Part shown: in pieces, positions 26,383 through 38,581 of the stretch | How the letters are laid out: every line of letters starts with the position of its first letter | How positions within the stretch are numbered: position 1 is the first letter of the stretch | Source of the DNA: Tanytarsus gracilentus | Lineage: Eukaryota > Arthropoda > Insecta > Diptera > Chironomidae | NCBI GenBank assembly: GCA_038502055.1 | Contig: JAXRKN010000040.1 | Span: 2,728,001 to 2,792,000, forward strand | Reading direction: 5' to 3' | DNA length: 64,000 bases | Position numbers and translations under genes: made by a program | The notes under the pieces: generated by a model | The model's input: only the letters and a program-made list of their open reading frames with translations | Told to the model about the DNA's origin: nothing | Database searches by the model: none

Positions 26383-27469
26383 GTAAATTTTTTATGTTAT
26401 ACAATTGTGGTTGTGATGGAAATCATTGGGGTTTGCACATAAAAAATGTGACAAAGTTTTTTAAATCAATAAAATTTAAAGTTGAAGCATATTTTACGAA
26501 TGCAATGACTAACGCCAGGACACTTTCAAACCCACATACTACGGAGATGTCGTAAAAAGATATGAAATTAACTTTTTCCTTCCACTTTTTCATTTATAAA
26601 GCTGAAACGAGTGGTGAGTAAGTTTTTCGGTATAATAGACTATCTGTGTCCGAGTGTGTGTTTGTAATTAGGTTCATAAAATTTATGCAATTAACATAAC
26701 CGCACATAGAGTCGGAGCTTTTTTTAGTTGAAACTTAAATATTTGCCAAAAATGAGGGCTGCAAACCAATTTTCAACTCCGTGCGATGGGTTTGCTTTTT
26801 TTGTGGCTCGTTGTCGTCTACAAAAAGAGCAGAACGATTGGTAAATGTTTTAATTAATTATCTGTTCTCTCTCTCTTATATATTTTCGCTCTCGAATTTT
26901 TGCTTGGCCACATTTTCAAGCAGCTTGAGCATCATCACCACCAGTATCCAAAGATAAATCAAAACATTTCGTTTGCAGTATCTTCGTATCCCACTTTTTC
27001 TCAATATATCCCCATCGGTGTGTGGTTTTTATGGAAAAATTGTGTATACACGGCGGTGTGGATGAACGTATATATCGCTTATACCCTACTAACATACTAG
27101 CCCGCAAGCGCGTCTATGTCTTGTACAGCTTGAATTGAAAGTCTGCCGGAAAAGAGCATTCATTGCTTCTGTAGCAGCACAATAAAGTCGAAGTAATTGT
27201 TAGAGTTGTGCCTGAATTGTCATACAAATATAATAATTTATAAACGACACATACATTACCATTTTTATGACAAACTGCACATACACGCGTCACGATACAT
27301 GCAGTTTAATCTATATGTAAAAAAAGATAAGACTGCGTGGTAGTAAAAAGAAGCCGAGCTTTTTTTATAACATCAAAAAAATATATATGTGGTTTGTTTT
27401 TTGTTTGCAAAGGCTGAAAGTGTTAAGTGTCGAGTGCCGAGTCGAGTAGACGGAGGAGCTTTTTTATTT

Positions 27470-27500
27470 TATAAAAAATAAAATTCAGTTGCTATTCAGT
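27470..27500 (+). promoter_or_regulatory. TATA box and initiator of stomatin B (proximal first exon)
   Basis: TATAAAAA begins at 27470. An arthropod-type initiator (ATTCAGT) has its A at 27498, 28 bases downstream, which is normal spacing. The start codon at 27591 would leave a 5' leader of about 93 nt. A second TTCAGTT at 27484 is too close to the TATA box to be preferred. Confidence 0.5.
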
Positions 27501-27590
27501 ATTCACACGGTGTTGATCATTGCAAAGAGCTTAAGATAGTGAAGAAAAAGAGTCGCGTTGTGAAATTAAAATCATTATCATTTCGTCAGG

Positions 27591-30479
27591 ATGGCACCAG
27601 GGTACGGCAACAATAATTCTAACGCCAAACTAGGCCTGTCAGCTCGAAACAACAACCGACTACCGTCGGCCTCGATGTCCGCATACAGTAATGGTAAGAT
27701 GCATCTCATCGACTAGCCATGTATCAGCAGCATAGAATTCTTGCTTTACCATCATTTTATTATTTTATTTTTGCTGGCGCCATTGAAATTTTTGGCTTCA
27801 TTGTTTTGCCGTTCTTTTTTTGCTGTCATCAGCTTTACGAGATGCTCTTTTCACCAGATCGAGTGGTAGTAGTGTATATACATAGCGGTGGTAGATTATA
27901 AATCATTGCTTTATCATTATATAAAAAGTGCCTGCTGTTGCCTTTCCTTCGCCTTGACACGGGTTACAAGTCACCCACACTCGTTCGCTTTATCGGAACC
28001 TTCTCCTTTTTTTCTATTGCCTTTTGGCACAAGTCAAACATTTATATGTTTGTGATACCCATATCCATTTACTTTGAATGACATGTAACTAAAAACTTTT
28101 TTAACGAAACCCACCAAGGATGCTAATTTTTTTTTCTTTTGGGGTATAAAAGCAACAGATAAAAGTTTTTTTTGAAAGCTTCAAAATGATAATACAACGC
28201 TGCAACTTCCGCAAAAAGGGTTTTGATATTTTTTTTACATACACAATCAGCAATATGTTGTCACTGAAATAAAAGGTTGACTCTCCTCTTATTTTTCATC
28301 AACTTGTTTGCTATCCATAAAATTCATTGAAAAATTGTTTACGTTAACCGCACACAATTATGAGCGTTGGGGATATGAGGATGCATATGGGAACGGTTAC
28401 TCTGTAAAAGCAATCATTCATTATCGATTTTGCTATGAATATTTTATGCTTTACAACATAGTATCAAGTGAATGCTTTGAACTTCTTTAGAAATTCATAT
28501 ATCTTATTAGTGAGATACAAATAAATTAAAGCAACACTTGTTTTTTTCCATTCAATTTCCATTTTTAATTTCTCGCTCTTTTTCCACGGATAAACTCACC
28601 AGAGCGTCCGAGTGATATTTTTAATGTCATGTAATTATTTGAAATGGATGTTTGATGTCCACATATGTACAGTCGCTTATACGTGTCCATATTTGTTGTT
28701 GTTGAACAATTTGTGACACGCATCGAATATAAATAAAAATATGATACATATATTGGTGAAGTGAGGTGAGTGTGACTGAGGGTAAAAAATTGGGATTAAG
28801 CCAAGTGTCGATTCTCTTCTACCTACCACAATGACCTCGTATTGACGCCGCTTTATGACGACGAACATCTTGACATTCAATCATTTGAATAAAATATGAG
28901 GCGAGAACAAGAAAGTTGTGAATGTCAGAGGTCAATGCGGGACCATTCAAATAAATCAAGGCATGAAATTAATTAAATTTTTGACCATAAAATTATTTAT
29001 TGTCCTAAATCAACAACTTTAATGCGATTTATTTTGACATAAAATAAACTCTCAAGGGTTGACATTTTTTTATCAAAGTTTTGAAAAATATTTTCTAGAT
29101 AAATTTAGAAACTTAAAGTTGAAGAAAGATAAATAAATTTCGAAAGCTTCGAGCAAGGAAATATTTAATCGGCAAACTGTTCTTTCATGAGGGCAAATAT
29201 TGATAACAACATAAGGCAGCTTCCATCACTGTTTTATTCAAATTTCATGACATAACAAGGCTTTTTGTCCGAGAATGACCTTTTAGGCTAATAACATTTC
29301 ATGATAATGAATAAACTTTTCTTCTCTCTCTCAGCTCTTGAACTACAAAGTTTTCTATTTCGAACTTTTTTATTTTTCTCTTTCCTTCCTCGCCCTCCTT
29401 CCTTGACTGTTTCATCTCGCAATATATGCGGAGAAAGTCATGTTGAAATTAGATTTTTTTGTTCTCATTTTTTTCTCTAAATAATAAAATTATCTCGGGT
29501 ATTTTCTCTCGTGTGTCAAAGCTCAAAATGTCTCATGAATGTGCCGCGTCGCGTATATACAACAAAACATATAAATGTGAAAATTTTGCTGCACGAGAAA
29601 ATGCTCTTCCACTTAACTCTTTGCTCACCATACAAGACCACGACGACGACAAAGCGTATGTGTGTGCTTATGCGAGAGGGAGAGCGAACTTTCTCATTTT
29701 TTCCATGCGGAATTTCCTATTCACAACATAAAAAAGCATTTTACTGACAATTTTTTCCTTTTTCATCGTAAGTAAATAATTTTTTCATAATAATTTTTCC
29801 GCTGTCATACACAAACTTGCCACTGTGCTGGTTGGGCTGGTTTTGAACCTCGGGTGTGGAAAAATGTCATTAGTTCGATTTATTTCTTTATACTGAGTGC
29901 TTTAACGATATTTTAATGGTCTCAAAAATAGAAAGAATTTATTTTTATCTTCATAAATCGATCAAGAAAATAAATTAAAGTGAAAATAGTGATTTAAATT
30001 CTTCTTCTTGTATCTAGCTGAGCTTTTAATTGTTCTTGAAAAATGACCGACGAAAGTCGTGCGATAGTTGAAGGTAAAATGCACAATAGTGAGTAGAAAA
30101 TAGAGCAACAAAAAAAAGTAAAGTTTTACACAATTGTCAAGCACTTAACGAGTGACATTATCAACGACACGAGACTTGTGAGAAATTAATTGTCTCTACA
30201 ATACACATTAAGCTTTACTTTTCTCTTTTCAATGTGAATTGATTGTCAATCACATTAAAGCTATTTATCAAAGTCCTTTCTGACATTGCCTTCGCTTATG
30301 TTTGTGTGTGTGTATGTGTGAATATTTACTCACTTTGCTACATTGCCATCTCAGCTCAGCAGCAGCAGCAGCGAGAAGACGACAATAGCTTCATCAAATA
30401 TTTGAATCATGACGCAGCCAGTACATTTTTAGTGTAACCCACGAAGTGGTGTAACACTTATATGCGCCTATTTCCGTCC

Positions 30480-30517
<38 letters not shown>

Positions 30518-33500
30518 TCCATCGAGATCTCGGCTCCTGAGATAGCTAGAGACTTCTAGTTTTCGCCAAATGGTAGGTCTATGAATTTAGATTCGGCCAT
30601 TTTAGGAATTATGAGGGTCATGACCACAGGTCGTGCCATGGACAGCCCTAAATGCCATTTTTCATACAAATTTCCTGTTATATGGCTTCATGTATGTCGT
30701 TGAACTCGTATTTGCATCAGGAATCGAAAGGCATTGATGATATTTGAGGAATGTCTATCATGGCCATCCAAGAGTGCCACCAATGTCCATCACGGCCGGC
30801 CAGTAGTGCCCCTAATGTCCATTTTTTAAAAGTATGGCTTCATGTACCTCGTTGAACTCGTAATTGCATCAGGAATTGATTAGCATTGATGATTTTTGAA
30901 GAATGACCGTCACGGCCGGCCAGGAGTGTCCAAGGAATGCCACTAATGTCCATTTTTTAAAAGTATGGCTTCATGTACCTCGTTGAACTCGTAATTGCAT
31001 CAGGAATTGATTAGCATTGATGATTTTGAAGAATGACCGTCACGGCCGGCCAGGAGTGTCCAAGGAATGCCTCTAATGTCCATTTTTTAGAAGTATGGCT
31101 TCATGTACCTCATTGAACTCGTAATTGCACCAGGAATCGATTGACATGGATCTGAAAATGGAACACAATGGAAAATGGAACACAATGGAAAATGGAACAC
31201 AATGGAAAATGGAACACAATGGAAAATGGAACACAATGGAAAATGAAACACAATGGAAAATGGAACACAATGGAAAATGGAACACAATAGAAAATGGAAC
31301 ACAATGGAAAATGAAACACAATGGAAAATGAAACACAATGGAAAATGAAACACAGTGGAAAATGAAACACAATGGAAAATGAAACACAATGGAAAATGAA
31401 ACACAATGGAAAATGAAACACAATGGAAAATGGAACACAATGGAAAATGGAACACAGTGGAAAATGAAACACAATGGAAAATAAAACACAATGGAAATTG
31501 AAACACAGTCGAAACACAGTGGGAAGCCATATTGGGAACATTTGGGGAAGACATTTTTGGGAAGCCATTTTTGAGAAGCCATTTTTGGGAAGCCATTTTG
31601 GGAAGCCATTTTGGGAAGCCATTTTGGGAAGCCAAAAGGGGAGGCCAGAAGGGGAAGCCAATACTGATCTGTTACAAGTGGGTTACACGGCAACACCCAC
31701 GTGTGGGTTTTGAAACATTTTTTCCTATTTATTTACACAAGTTTGTCTCATTCGTGCTTTTTTTGTTAATACATACATTACGTCGAGCCACTCATGATAT
31801 GCATTTTAAATTGATGTTGACGTTATGTTGTATATCGCTGCTGAGTATGGCTCGAGAATACCAATTGAAAATATTTTTTTGTTGATGGAAAAAGAGCCTA
31901 GGAGGGTTAACTCGGAAAATTCAATTTGAAATTCGGAAAATTCGATAACAGAATTTTGAGTCCTTTCGCAAGTCATGCTTAATTTAATATATTTTCCGAG
32001 GGCTGAAAACTTAACGGTATTTATGCCATCAATATTTTTATATTCTCAATCCTAATCAAAAAATTCTAAATATAAAAAAGAATAAAACTCTCAAAGATTA
32101 TTTATCATTTTCCGTTCAACTCCATTCAAGTACAATCAGAACAGAAAAGGGTCAATTTTTCATGGTTTTGTGAATATTCTCAAGATGCCACAAAAGGACT
32201 TCTTTTCCGATGAGGCCATTAAAAATGCTTACAATGCCGGAAATCGTTAAAAAGAAAACTCTTTGTTTATTTACTTGCTGAATACCTTTTCAAAGAAAAC
32301 AAGAAAATTGGGCAAAATATCTACACTGATTAATGTGTCTTTTCCTTTTCTGCTTTCTTCTCAGTATGCAAGAGAAATTTTGTCTCTTCTGCTTTCGAGA
32401 GACCTCATTAAGCTGTAATGTATACACAGATTTTCTTCTCTAAACAACATAATCATCTTTATGTCCGATTTTTTCCCAATGAAATATGCTTTATGCTTAT
32501 TTCCATTTTCTAAATTGATTTTTTGTTTCGCATAAAAAAGCTCATTCATGCGAGAGCATGGAAATTGAAATGAGTTTATAAGGCAAATATTTGGAGAGCA
32601 CCCCTCGTAAAGCATGTCTTGAGTGTACATTTATCTATTTGATATTCAAAACTTCCCCAAACTATCAATTTAGTGTATCTATCCAATTGTGTTCGAAAGC
32701 ACTCGAAGGCGTTTTTGGAAAAGGCTTGATATGCTAATGTTGATAAGACAGCCAAACTTTGAGTTCGCCTTAATTCTCAATTATTTATTTAACTGTCGGT
32801 CACACACATTGGTAGGCAAATAAACAAGACAAAATACATTTTGTGGGCAAGACAGTTTCTGAGAAATTCGAATGTAATTATAGGGAATCCCAAATTAATC
32901 GTCACACAAACATTTTGTCAATTATAAATCGAAGCCTGCCCACCAAGTAAATTTTATATGAAAATAAATCGTTACCAACTTTTCGAACACGTGGAATGAA
33001 AAAACTATTATGCATTGTCATCATAATGCGAAGGAATTATATTTTATTGATTACTACGCGACCTCCCTTAATACCATGAACAGATATGGGATCTAAAAAT
33101 AAAGTGACTCAAACCATGCAATCATGAACTTAACGTGTCTATGATTACATTCAGCTGTCCATTTTAATTTCATTAAGGGAAAAAAATTACAAGGAGTAAA
33201 AGCATTAACGTGTTTAATGCTCGCGCAATAACATAAAATTTTTTATGCATGTCAAGTGAAATTATGTCAATAAGTCGACCTCTTTTGTTTCATTATCGAG
33301 TTCATCGAATCTAGTTCAAAGGACAAGTAAAGATCTCATGATGAATAAAGAGGCTTGTTATTGAGTCGGACATAATTTAATCATAGATAAATTCAATCGA
33401 TCGTTTGAGTTTCACGTAAGGGACATAAAATTTTGATTGAATTTTTCCTCCACAAACTGTATACTTTCGAACGGACATGTGTATGATTTTTCCTTCCTTC

Positions 33501-36500
33501 TTTTCGATAAAACATCGAAAATTTTCATATGCTCGATGACGATGTGGAGGAAAAAATTGCAGAGAAAGGAGAAAAATATAAAGTTTTATGATGAAAATTG
33601 AGATTTCATATATGTGACGATGATGCCTGACGGCAAGAGATGAGAAAACTTTTGTTGTCTTCTAAATTATTAATGCATAAAAATGATTTTGCACCAAATG
33701 AGATTTGAGTTTGAAATTTAACCGTGTTTCAGTGCGGTGTCGTAGCATTTAATTGCAAGCATACGTGAAATTCCACAAATTCCTCAAACTTTATTAAAGG
33801 GGTGGTAATAAGCTGTTGCGGCACTAAAAACTGCCAAAGAAATAAAAGCTTAATAATGAAATTTCTGGTATTTAAACTTCATCTTAATAATGTGTGTTAA
33901 ATTTTGCTAATTAGCTTAGAAAAATTTCTAAAGAGAAGAAGTTTAAAGAATTTTCTCTCTCAGATCGTAAATTCTCAGTAGCGAGCTGCGGAAGAGTAAA
34001 AAAGAACAAGATAATGTTAGTTTATCAAGGAGGTAAATCAATTTGACTTATTGAATTTTCTATATCCTCTGTTGCCATCACTACATTATGTACCTTGTGA
34101 TAGAGCTCCCCATAGAATGTCCTTTAAGCTCTCTCCATCATGTAAGTCAATTTATCTAACGTCATCAGGAGTAGAGACGTGCATGTATCGCTTGCAAATT
34201 CATGTTTTATTAATTAAATTAAACATAGCTTTTGTGCTCACAAAACATGCACTGCAAAAATTTCACTTCATTTGAGTTAAATTGGCTGAAGAAAAATTTA
34301 AAAAATTCTTTTTTAACTTTTTAAATTTTATTCCAACTTTTTTTTATTGACGAATTTTTTAAAATTTTGATTAATTTTTATTGCACACATACCTAATTAT
34401 CAAACTCTATAAAATTTTACAATTTAATTTTTTTAATTAACAATTTAATTCAAGCGGACGATGCTGAACATCACGATGAATCGTTTTGTGGGAAAATTCT
34501 TATATTTCTCTCATGGTTTCTCATTTGTATTACGATGCCATTTAGTTTATTGGTCTGCTTTAAGGTAAGGAAATTTATATTGATTACATTAAAGAAGTTA
34601 AATAATTTGTTAGGGAAATTGAAATTTACTCTCAGGATGTTTTCTTGATTGCTCACGAAAATGAAATCATTTATGGTCGTTTTCTTTGTTTGAGCATAAG
34701 AAGAAATTTCTAATGGTGCCAGCATGAATCATATCGCATGAAAAAAATCTCGTCAAGCGTAAAAAAGTAAAAGTCAAGAGAAATTCGTTCTTTCCTGCTT
34801 CCTTCCTGCCCGCTAGCTCTGTCTACCTTAAATATAATTTTTCTTCTCTGATTTTCTTATTACATTTCAATCATTCTCGAAAACGTCCGTTGAACCTTTT
34901 ATGCTGAGAAACATTAAATTTAATGCCATTTTTATGAGTATGCTGCTCAAATAAAATTCAGCATACTTTCTTGGTTTTAAGAGTATTTTTTGTCTTTTAT
35001 ATTGAATAGAATAAAATTATTCACAATTGTGACTTCAAATTTTGGAACTAGTTTTTTAAAATATAAAAATTCTGTATAAATTTGTCATTTCAATCACAAA
35101 CAACTTGTAACTTTACTTTACTAAAGCTTCTTTGTGTAGCTTCTTTGACTTTTGATATGTAAAACCAGAAAGACATAAAAATCTAAAGCGACAAATTTCT
35201 CTTGACAATTGCTCGAGAGAACTTACTTTGTGATGCTCCTTCTATTTAAGCGCTTTCATTCGAACTTTTCAAGTTTATTTCCATCTTCACAAACGTCACA
35301 AACCATGTAAAGAAATACGAAAAAGTTTTCACTATGAAAGAAGAAATGCGGGAAGGATGTGTGCTTATTTGTGACTTTTGCGGAAAATGTGAACGAAGCT
35401 TGTGAATTATTTGAAGCGTAAATCATCTCTGTAAACAATCTGTGTTTGTTGCGGCATTGGAAATATAAAAGCAAATCTTCTTTTTAGATCCATTTTTACT
35501 ACATTGCCATAAATTATACGCGACTTGTTGAAAATATTTAAGGAGCGATTTATTCTTTTTCCACAAAAAAAGTAAATTGTGCGAAAATGTCATAACAATG
35601 GTGAACGAGAAAAAAAATATGTTTGAGATTTATGATTGAAACTCTCCGATTTATTTTTTTCTCTTATATTCAATCACAAAAAATAATTTATAGGCACTTT
35701 ATCACCACCTAACTTGTCACAAATACAAATCATAAGTCACACAATAATGTCCAAAAGTTTCACGCCATAAATAATCATCTCATTCATGGAGTGAGCTATG
35801 AGATTGTAAAAGGAAGAGTCCACTGAAAATTGCTCACGTTCACATTTTCTCCAAGCGTTTTTATTGTTTTCTTAAACGTGTCACTCTCACACTTGATACC
35901 GATTAGTAACTAACGATAAAGCTTATTGTTCTCGTACCCGCTCCTACATTTTGACAGATAAATTTTTCCTTTTCCTGTAACACTTTCAAAGTGTCGTAAA
36001 ACTAGTCATTGAATTATAAAGAAAACGATATGGAGGGAGAAGAGAGCCGGAGGGCGTTTGGGAAAATGATGGCAGAGAAAAACGTGCTTTTTGATTTCAT
36101 TAGGGCAATAAAAAGTTTCCACAAACTTTTCCTGTATCGTATTTCTATTTTTTGTTCATGTGCAGGTCGTACAGGAATACGAACGCGCTGTGATTTTCCG
36201 CCTGGGAAGATTGATGGTTGGAGGAGCAAAAGGACCAGGTGCGTTGAATCAATTCAATGGTTTTAACGCGCTCTAGAACATTGATTTTTTTTTCACAGGA
36301 ATCTTCTTCATTCTGCCTTGTATTGATGCCTATGCTCGCGTAGACTTGCGTACACGTACCTATGATGTTCCACCACAAGAATTAAGTATCATTTCCAATG
36401 AATAATTCGACAGAGACTTCTTTCATGATAAATGATTTTCAATTTGAGGAGAATTGACATTTAAAAATATTTACTATAGTATACTATACATTTTGTAACA

Positions 36501-38414
36501 AGCAGCATTTTCCTCTTGTTAATTAGCCTTTGATTGTTCAATTAATTTGCAATTTAAAACCCTTTTTCATGGTTGAATGACTAACGACTGAGTTGACACT
36601 ATAAAAAGCTCGTTCGATTTAAATTTCAAGAGGAACTGAGTGCGATGTTGAAAATCAATGAAAATTGTCAATTAAAAGCTGGAGAGTCATTCACTTCAAT
36701 AATGAATATTTTATTTTCCTCTCTTTCTCTTCGTCCACTGTCATGACATGCCTTTCATTTTTGTAGGTCTTAACAAAGGTGAGTGTTGTATAAAATTCAT
36801 ATTTAACATGTGACGTTTGAACATGAAAATTGATTTTTCCCCTCTCCACACTTGTAGGACTCAGTGACAGTATCTGTGGACGGTACGCATGGACATTGCA
36901 ATAAAAATTAATTTCTTTTAATATTTTAATATCATTCGTGTATGTAGCTGTCGTGTATTATCGAGTTTCCAATGCGACGGTTTCAATTGCCAACGTTGAG
37001 AATGCTCATCACAGTACGAGATTATTGGCGCAGACAACGTTGAGAAATGTTCGTAATTTGATTGCATTTGAGTGAAATTTTTATTAATGAAATTTTCTCC
37101 AGACGATGGGCACAAGACAACTTCATGAAATCTTAAGTGAACGCATGACAATCTCGGGCAGTATGCAGGTATGATTTTTATGCAAATCACTCGCTCAGAT
37201 TAAAATATTTTTGAAGTCATTAAGGAAAAATATTTAAATTTTCTCGAGACCCAAAATTCCTTCCTTTTTTCCATTTTAGAAATCATCGACATGACATTAT
37301 GTAAAAATGTTAACCTTTATCTTTTTTACTCTCACATTTTCACTCTTCAATATATTTTTTTAGGTTTCTTTGGACGAGGCTACAGAAGCATGGGGAATTA
37401 AGGTGGAACGTGTCGAAATGTAAGTTGGCAAAAAAAAGTGTGACATAAAAAAAAATGTAATAATGGAGTGAAATTAATCCATTTTACTTCTAATGCTCAT
37501 TTTTGAGGTTCAAGCAGCACTCGTGAGCTGTAAAATTTAATATTCAAAAAGATTAATTAAAATTTTCTTCTACTGTGCCACAAAAAGGCAATAAAATTAA
37601 TTGAGTTGAAGAGGGTGAGAGGAAACTGAGAATGATTAAATGCGGAAATGGTTTGGAAAAATCCGAAATCTGCCAAGCAATTCCATTCACATTTTCTTTC
37701 TCCTTCGCTGTAGATTTGAGATTAACTACAGAAAATCAATTCAAAATTCCGAGTTGGAAATTTATGCTAATGAAATGCCATTTGTCTCTAATCTTAAACC
37801 CTCTCCCACATATACAACAATTCGATTTATGAAACGACAACAGAAAGGATGTGAGATTGCCTGTGCAACTGCAGAGAGCAATGGCAGCAGAAGTAAGTGC
37901 ATGCACACATGAGCACATGTGTATTGATTTTCCATTAAATCAACTTGAATTTATTCATTTCGATTACCTCTAATTGCTATTTTTCAATTTATCTGCTGCG
38001 TTGTTTAGGCGGAAGCATCGAGAGAGGCACGAGCTAAAATTATTGCGTCAGAGGGTGAACAGAAAGCGTCCCGTGCACTGCGAGAGGCATCGGAAATAAT
38101 TGGCGATTCGCCAGCTGCCTTACAACTTAGATATCTTCAGGTATTTTTCTTTCTTGATTTAAGAAATTAAAGCAAGGTTAGGAAACTTTTTAAATAAAAA
38201 TTTAATTTTAAAATTATTTAAAATGTTAAGAAAAAATTTAAAAAGTTCCCAAACCTTGCTTTCTCCATCTGGAGCATATTTTTCATCCTTGTCCTCAATT
38301 TCTATTTTTAATTCAATTTAGACATTGAACACCATCTCGGCGGAGAAGAATTCAACCATCATATTCCCTCTGCCCATCGATATGATGTCTGCCTTCATGA
38401 GGAAAAAGGAATAA
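27591..38414 (+). CDS. Stomatin/MEC-2-like protein, paralog B (spliced, complete, 300 aa)
   Basis: Exons: 27591-27693, 34455-34564, 36166-36238, 36299-36381, 36767-36778, 36858-36882, 36948-37048, 37103-37168, 37364-37419, 37844-37892, 38009-38140, 38322-38414. Together they encode 300 aa; human stomatin has 288. The N-terminus (1-34) starts MAPGYGNNNS. The membrane hairpin is about 49-69, with the conserved Pro at about 63 (ITMPFSLL). The SPFH domain runs about 72-210 (VVQEYERAVIFRLGRL, RTRTYDVPPQE, VLTK, DSVTVSVD, AVVYYRVSNATVSIANVEN). The coiled-coil and C-terminal helix are about 211-290 (LPVQLQRAMAAEAEASREAR, GDSPAALQLRYLQ), followed by TLNTISAEKNSTIIFPLPID and a very short tail ending RKKE. 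Expected to sit on the inner face of the plasma membrane as an oligomeric scaffold affecting ion channels. It has a 12-nt micro-exon (VLTK), and the intron before it starts TT rather than GT. Divergently arranged with paralog A. Confidence 0.93.
30645..31140. repeat. 131-bp tandem units in HINE copy 2
   Basis: About four units beginning AATGTCCATTTTT and containing TATGGCTTCATGTACCTCG, TTGAACTCGTAATTGCATC and ACGGCCGGCCAGGAGTG. Starts at about 30814, 30945 and 31075 give periods of 131 and 130 bp. An older, diverged unit precedes them. Copy 1 holds one unit, beginning near 14593. Confidence 0.85.
31150..31512. repeat. 17-bp tandem array in HINE copy 2
   Basis: About 20 copies of GGAAAATG(G/A)AACACAAT. 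The unit is homologous to that of copy 1 but has ACACAAT where copy 1 has ACAT(A/G)AT. All frames are open, which explains the ORFs of up to about 207 codons seen here. Confidence 0.95.
31520..31662. repeat. GGGAAGCCATTTT tandem array in HINE copy 2
   Basis: Eight or so 16-17-bp units of GGGAAGCCATTTT(T)G lie between the 17-bp array and the right end of the element. This matches the place and inverted sequence of the GGCTTCCCC array in copy 1. Confidence 0.8.
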
Positions 38415-38575
38415 AATTCACTTGGCACCGAAAATATGGCAGACATGGTGAAGACATTTGTGCAGTTGATTGATAACATTAACGATATTGGGGAGAAATC
38501 GAGAGAAGAAACAAAAATATCAATAGACATGTAAAATCGATTTTCTCTCCCATCTCGGGAAGTTCTGCATAAAAA

Positions 38576-38581
38576 AATAAA
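38576..38581 (+). promoter_or_regulatory. Candidate poly(A) signal of stomatin B
   Basis: AATAAA lies about 160 nt past the stop codon. Another AATAAA overlaps the stop itself (38410-38415), which would leave almost no 3' UTR. AT-rich DNA gives such hexamers by chance, so this is only the more plausible of the two. Confidence 0.3.

Larger units (their letters stand above)
30425..31724 (+). mobile_element. HINE/DINE-1-like non-autonomous element, copy 2
   Basis: Same orientation and same ends as copy 1: ATTTTTAGTGTAACCCAC, hairpin CCAC-GAA-GTGG, a long (GTCT)n run at 30477-30512, the shared GAGATCTCGGC core, and at the right GTGGGTTACACGGCAACACC with hairpin ACCCACGTGTGGGT and TTTTGAAACATTTTTT. 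It is about 350 bp longer because it carries about four copies of a 131-bp unit that is single in copy 1. It has no genes and sits in the first intron of stomatin B. Confidence 0.75.
27694..34454. other. First intron of stomatin B (6.8 kb)
   Basis: Contains HINE copy 2 and a CAG run at about 30358-30371. I recognise no other exon or gene. Confidence 0.7.

Noticed and set aside
31073..31885. ORFs of up to 207 codons on both strands
   Set aside because: They cover the 17-bp and GGGAAGCC arrays of HINE copy 2; repeat period, not coding selection, keeps them open.
36382..36766. U12-type intron explaining the PPQE junction through GTATCATT
   Set aside because: That donor leaves the exon in phase 1 while the acceptor is phase 0, and no compensating acceptor or clear branch site at normal distance was found. 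Kept only as an alternative in the finding.
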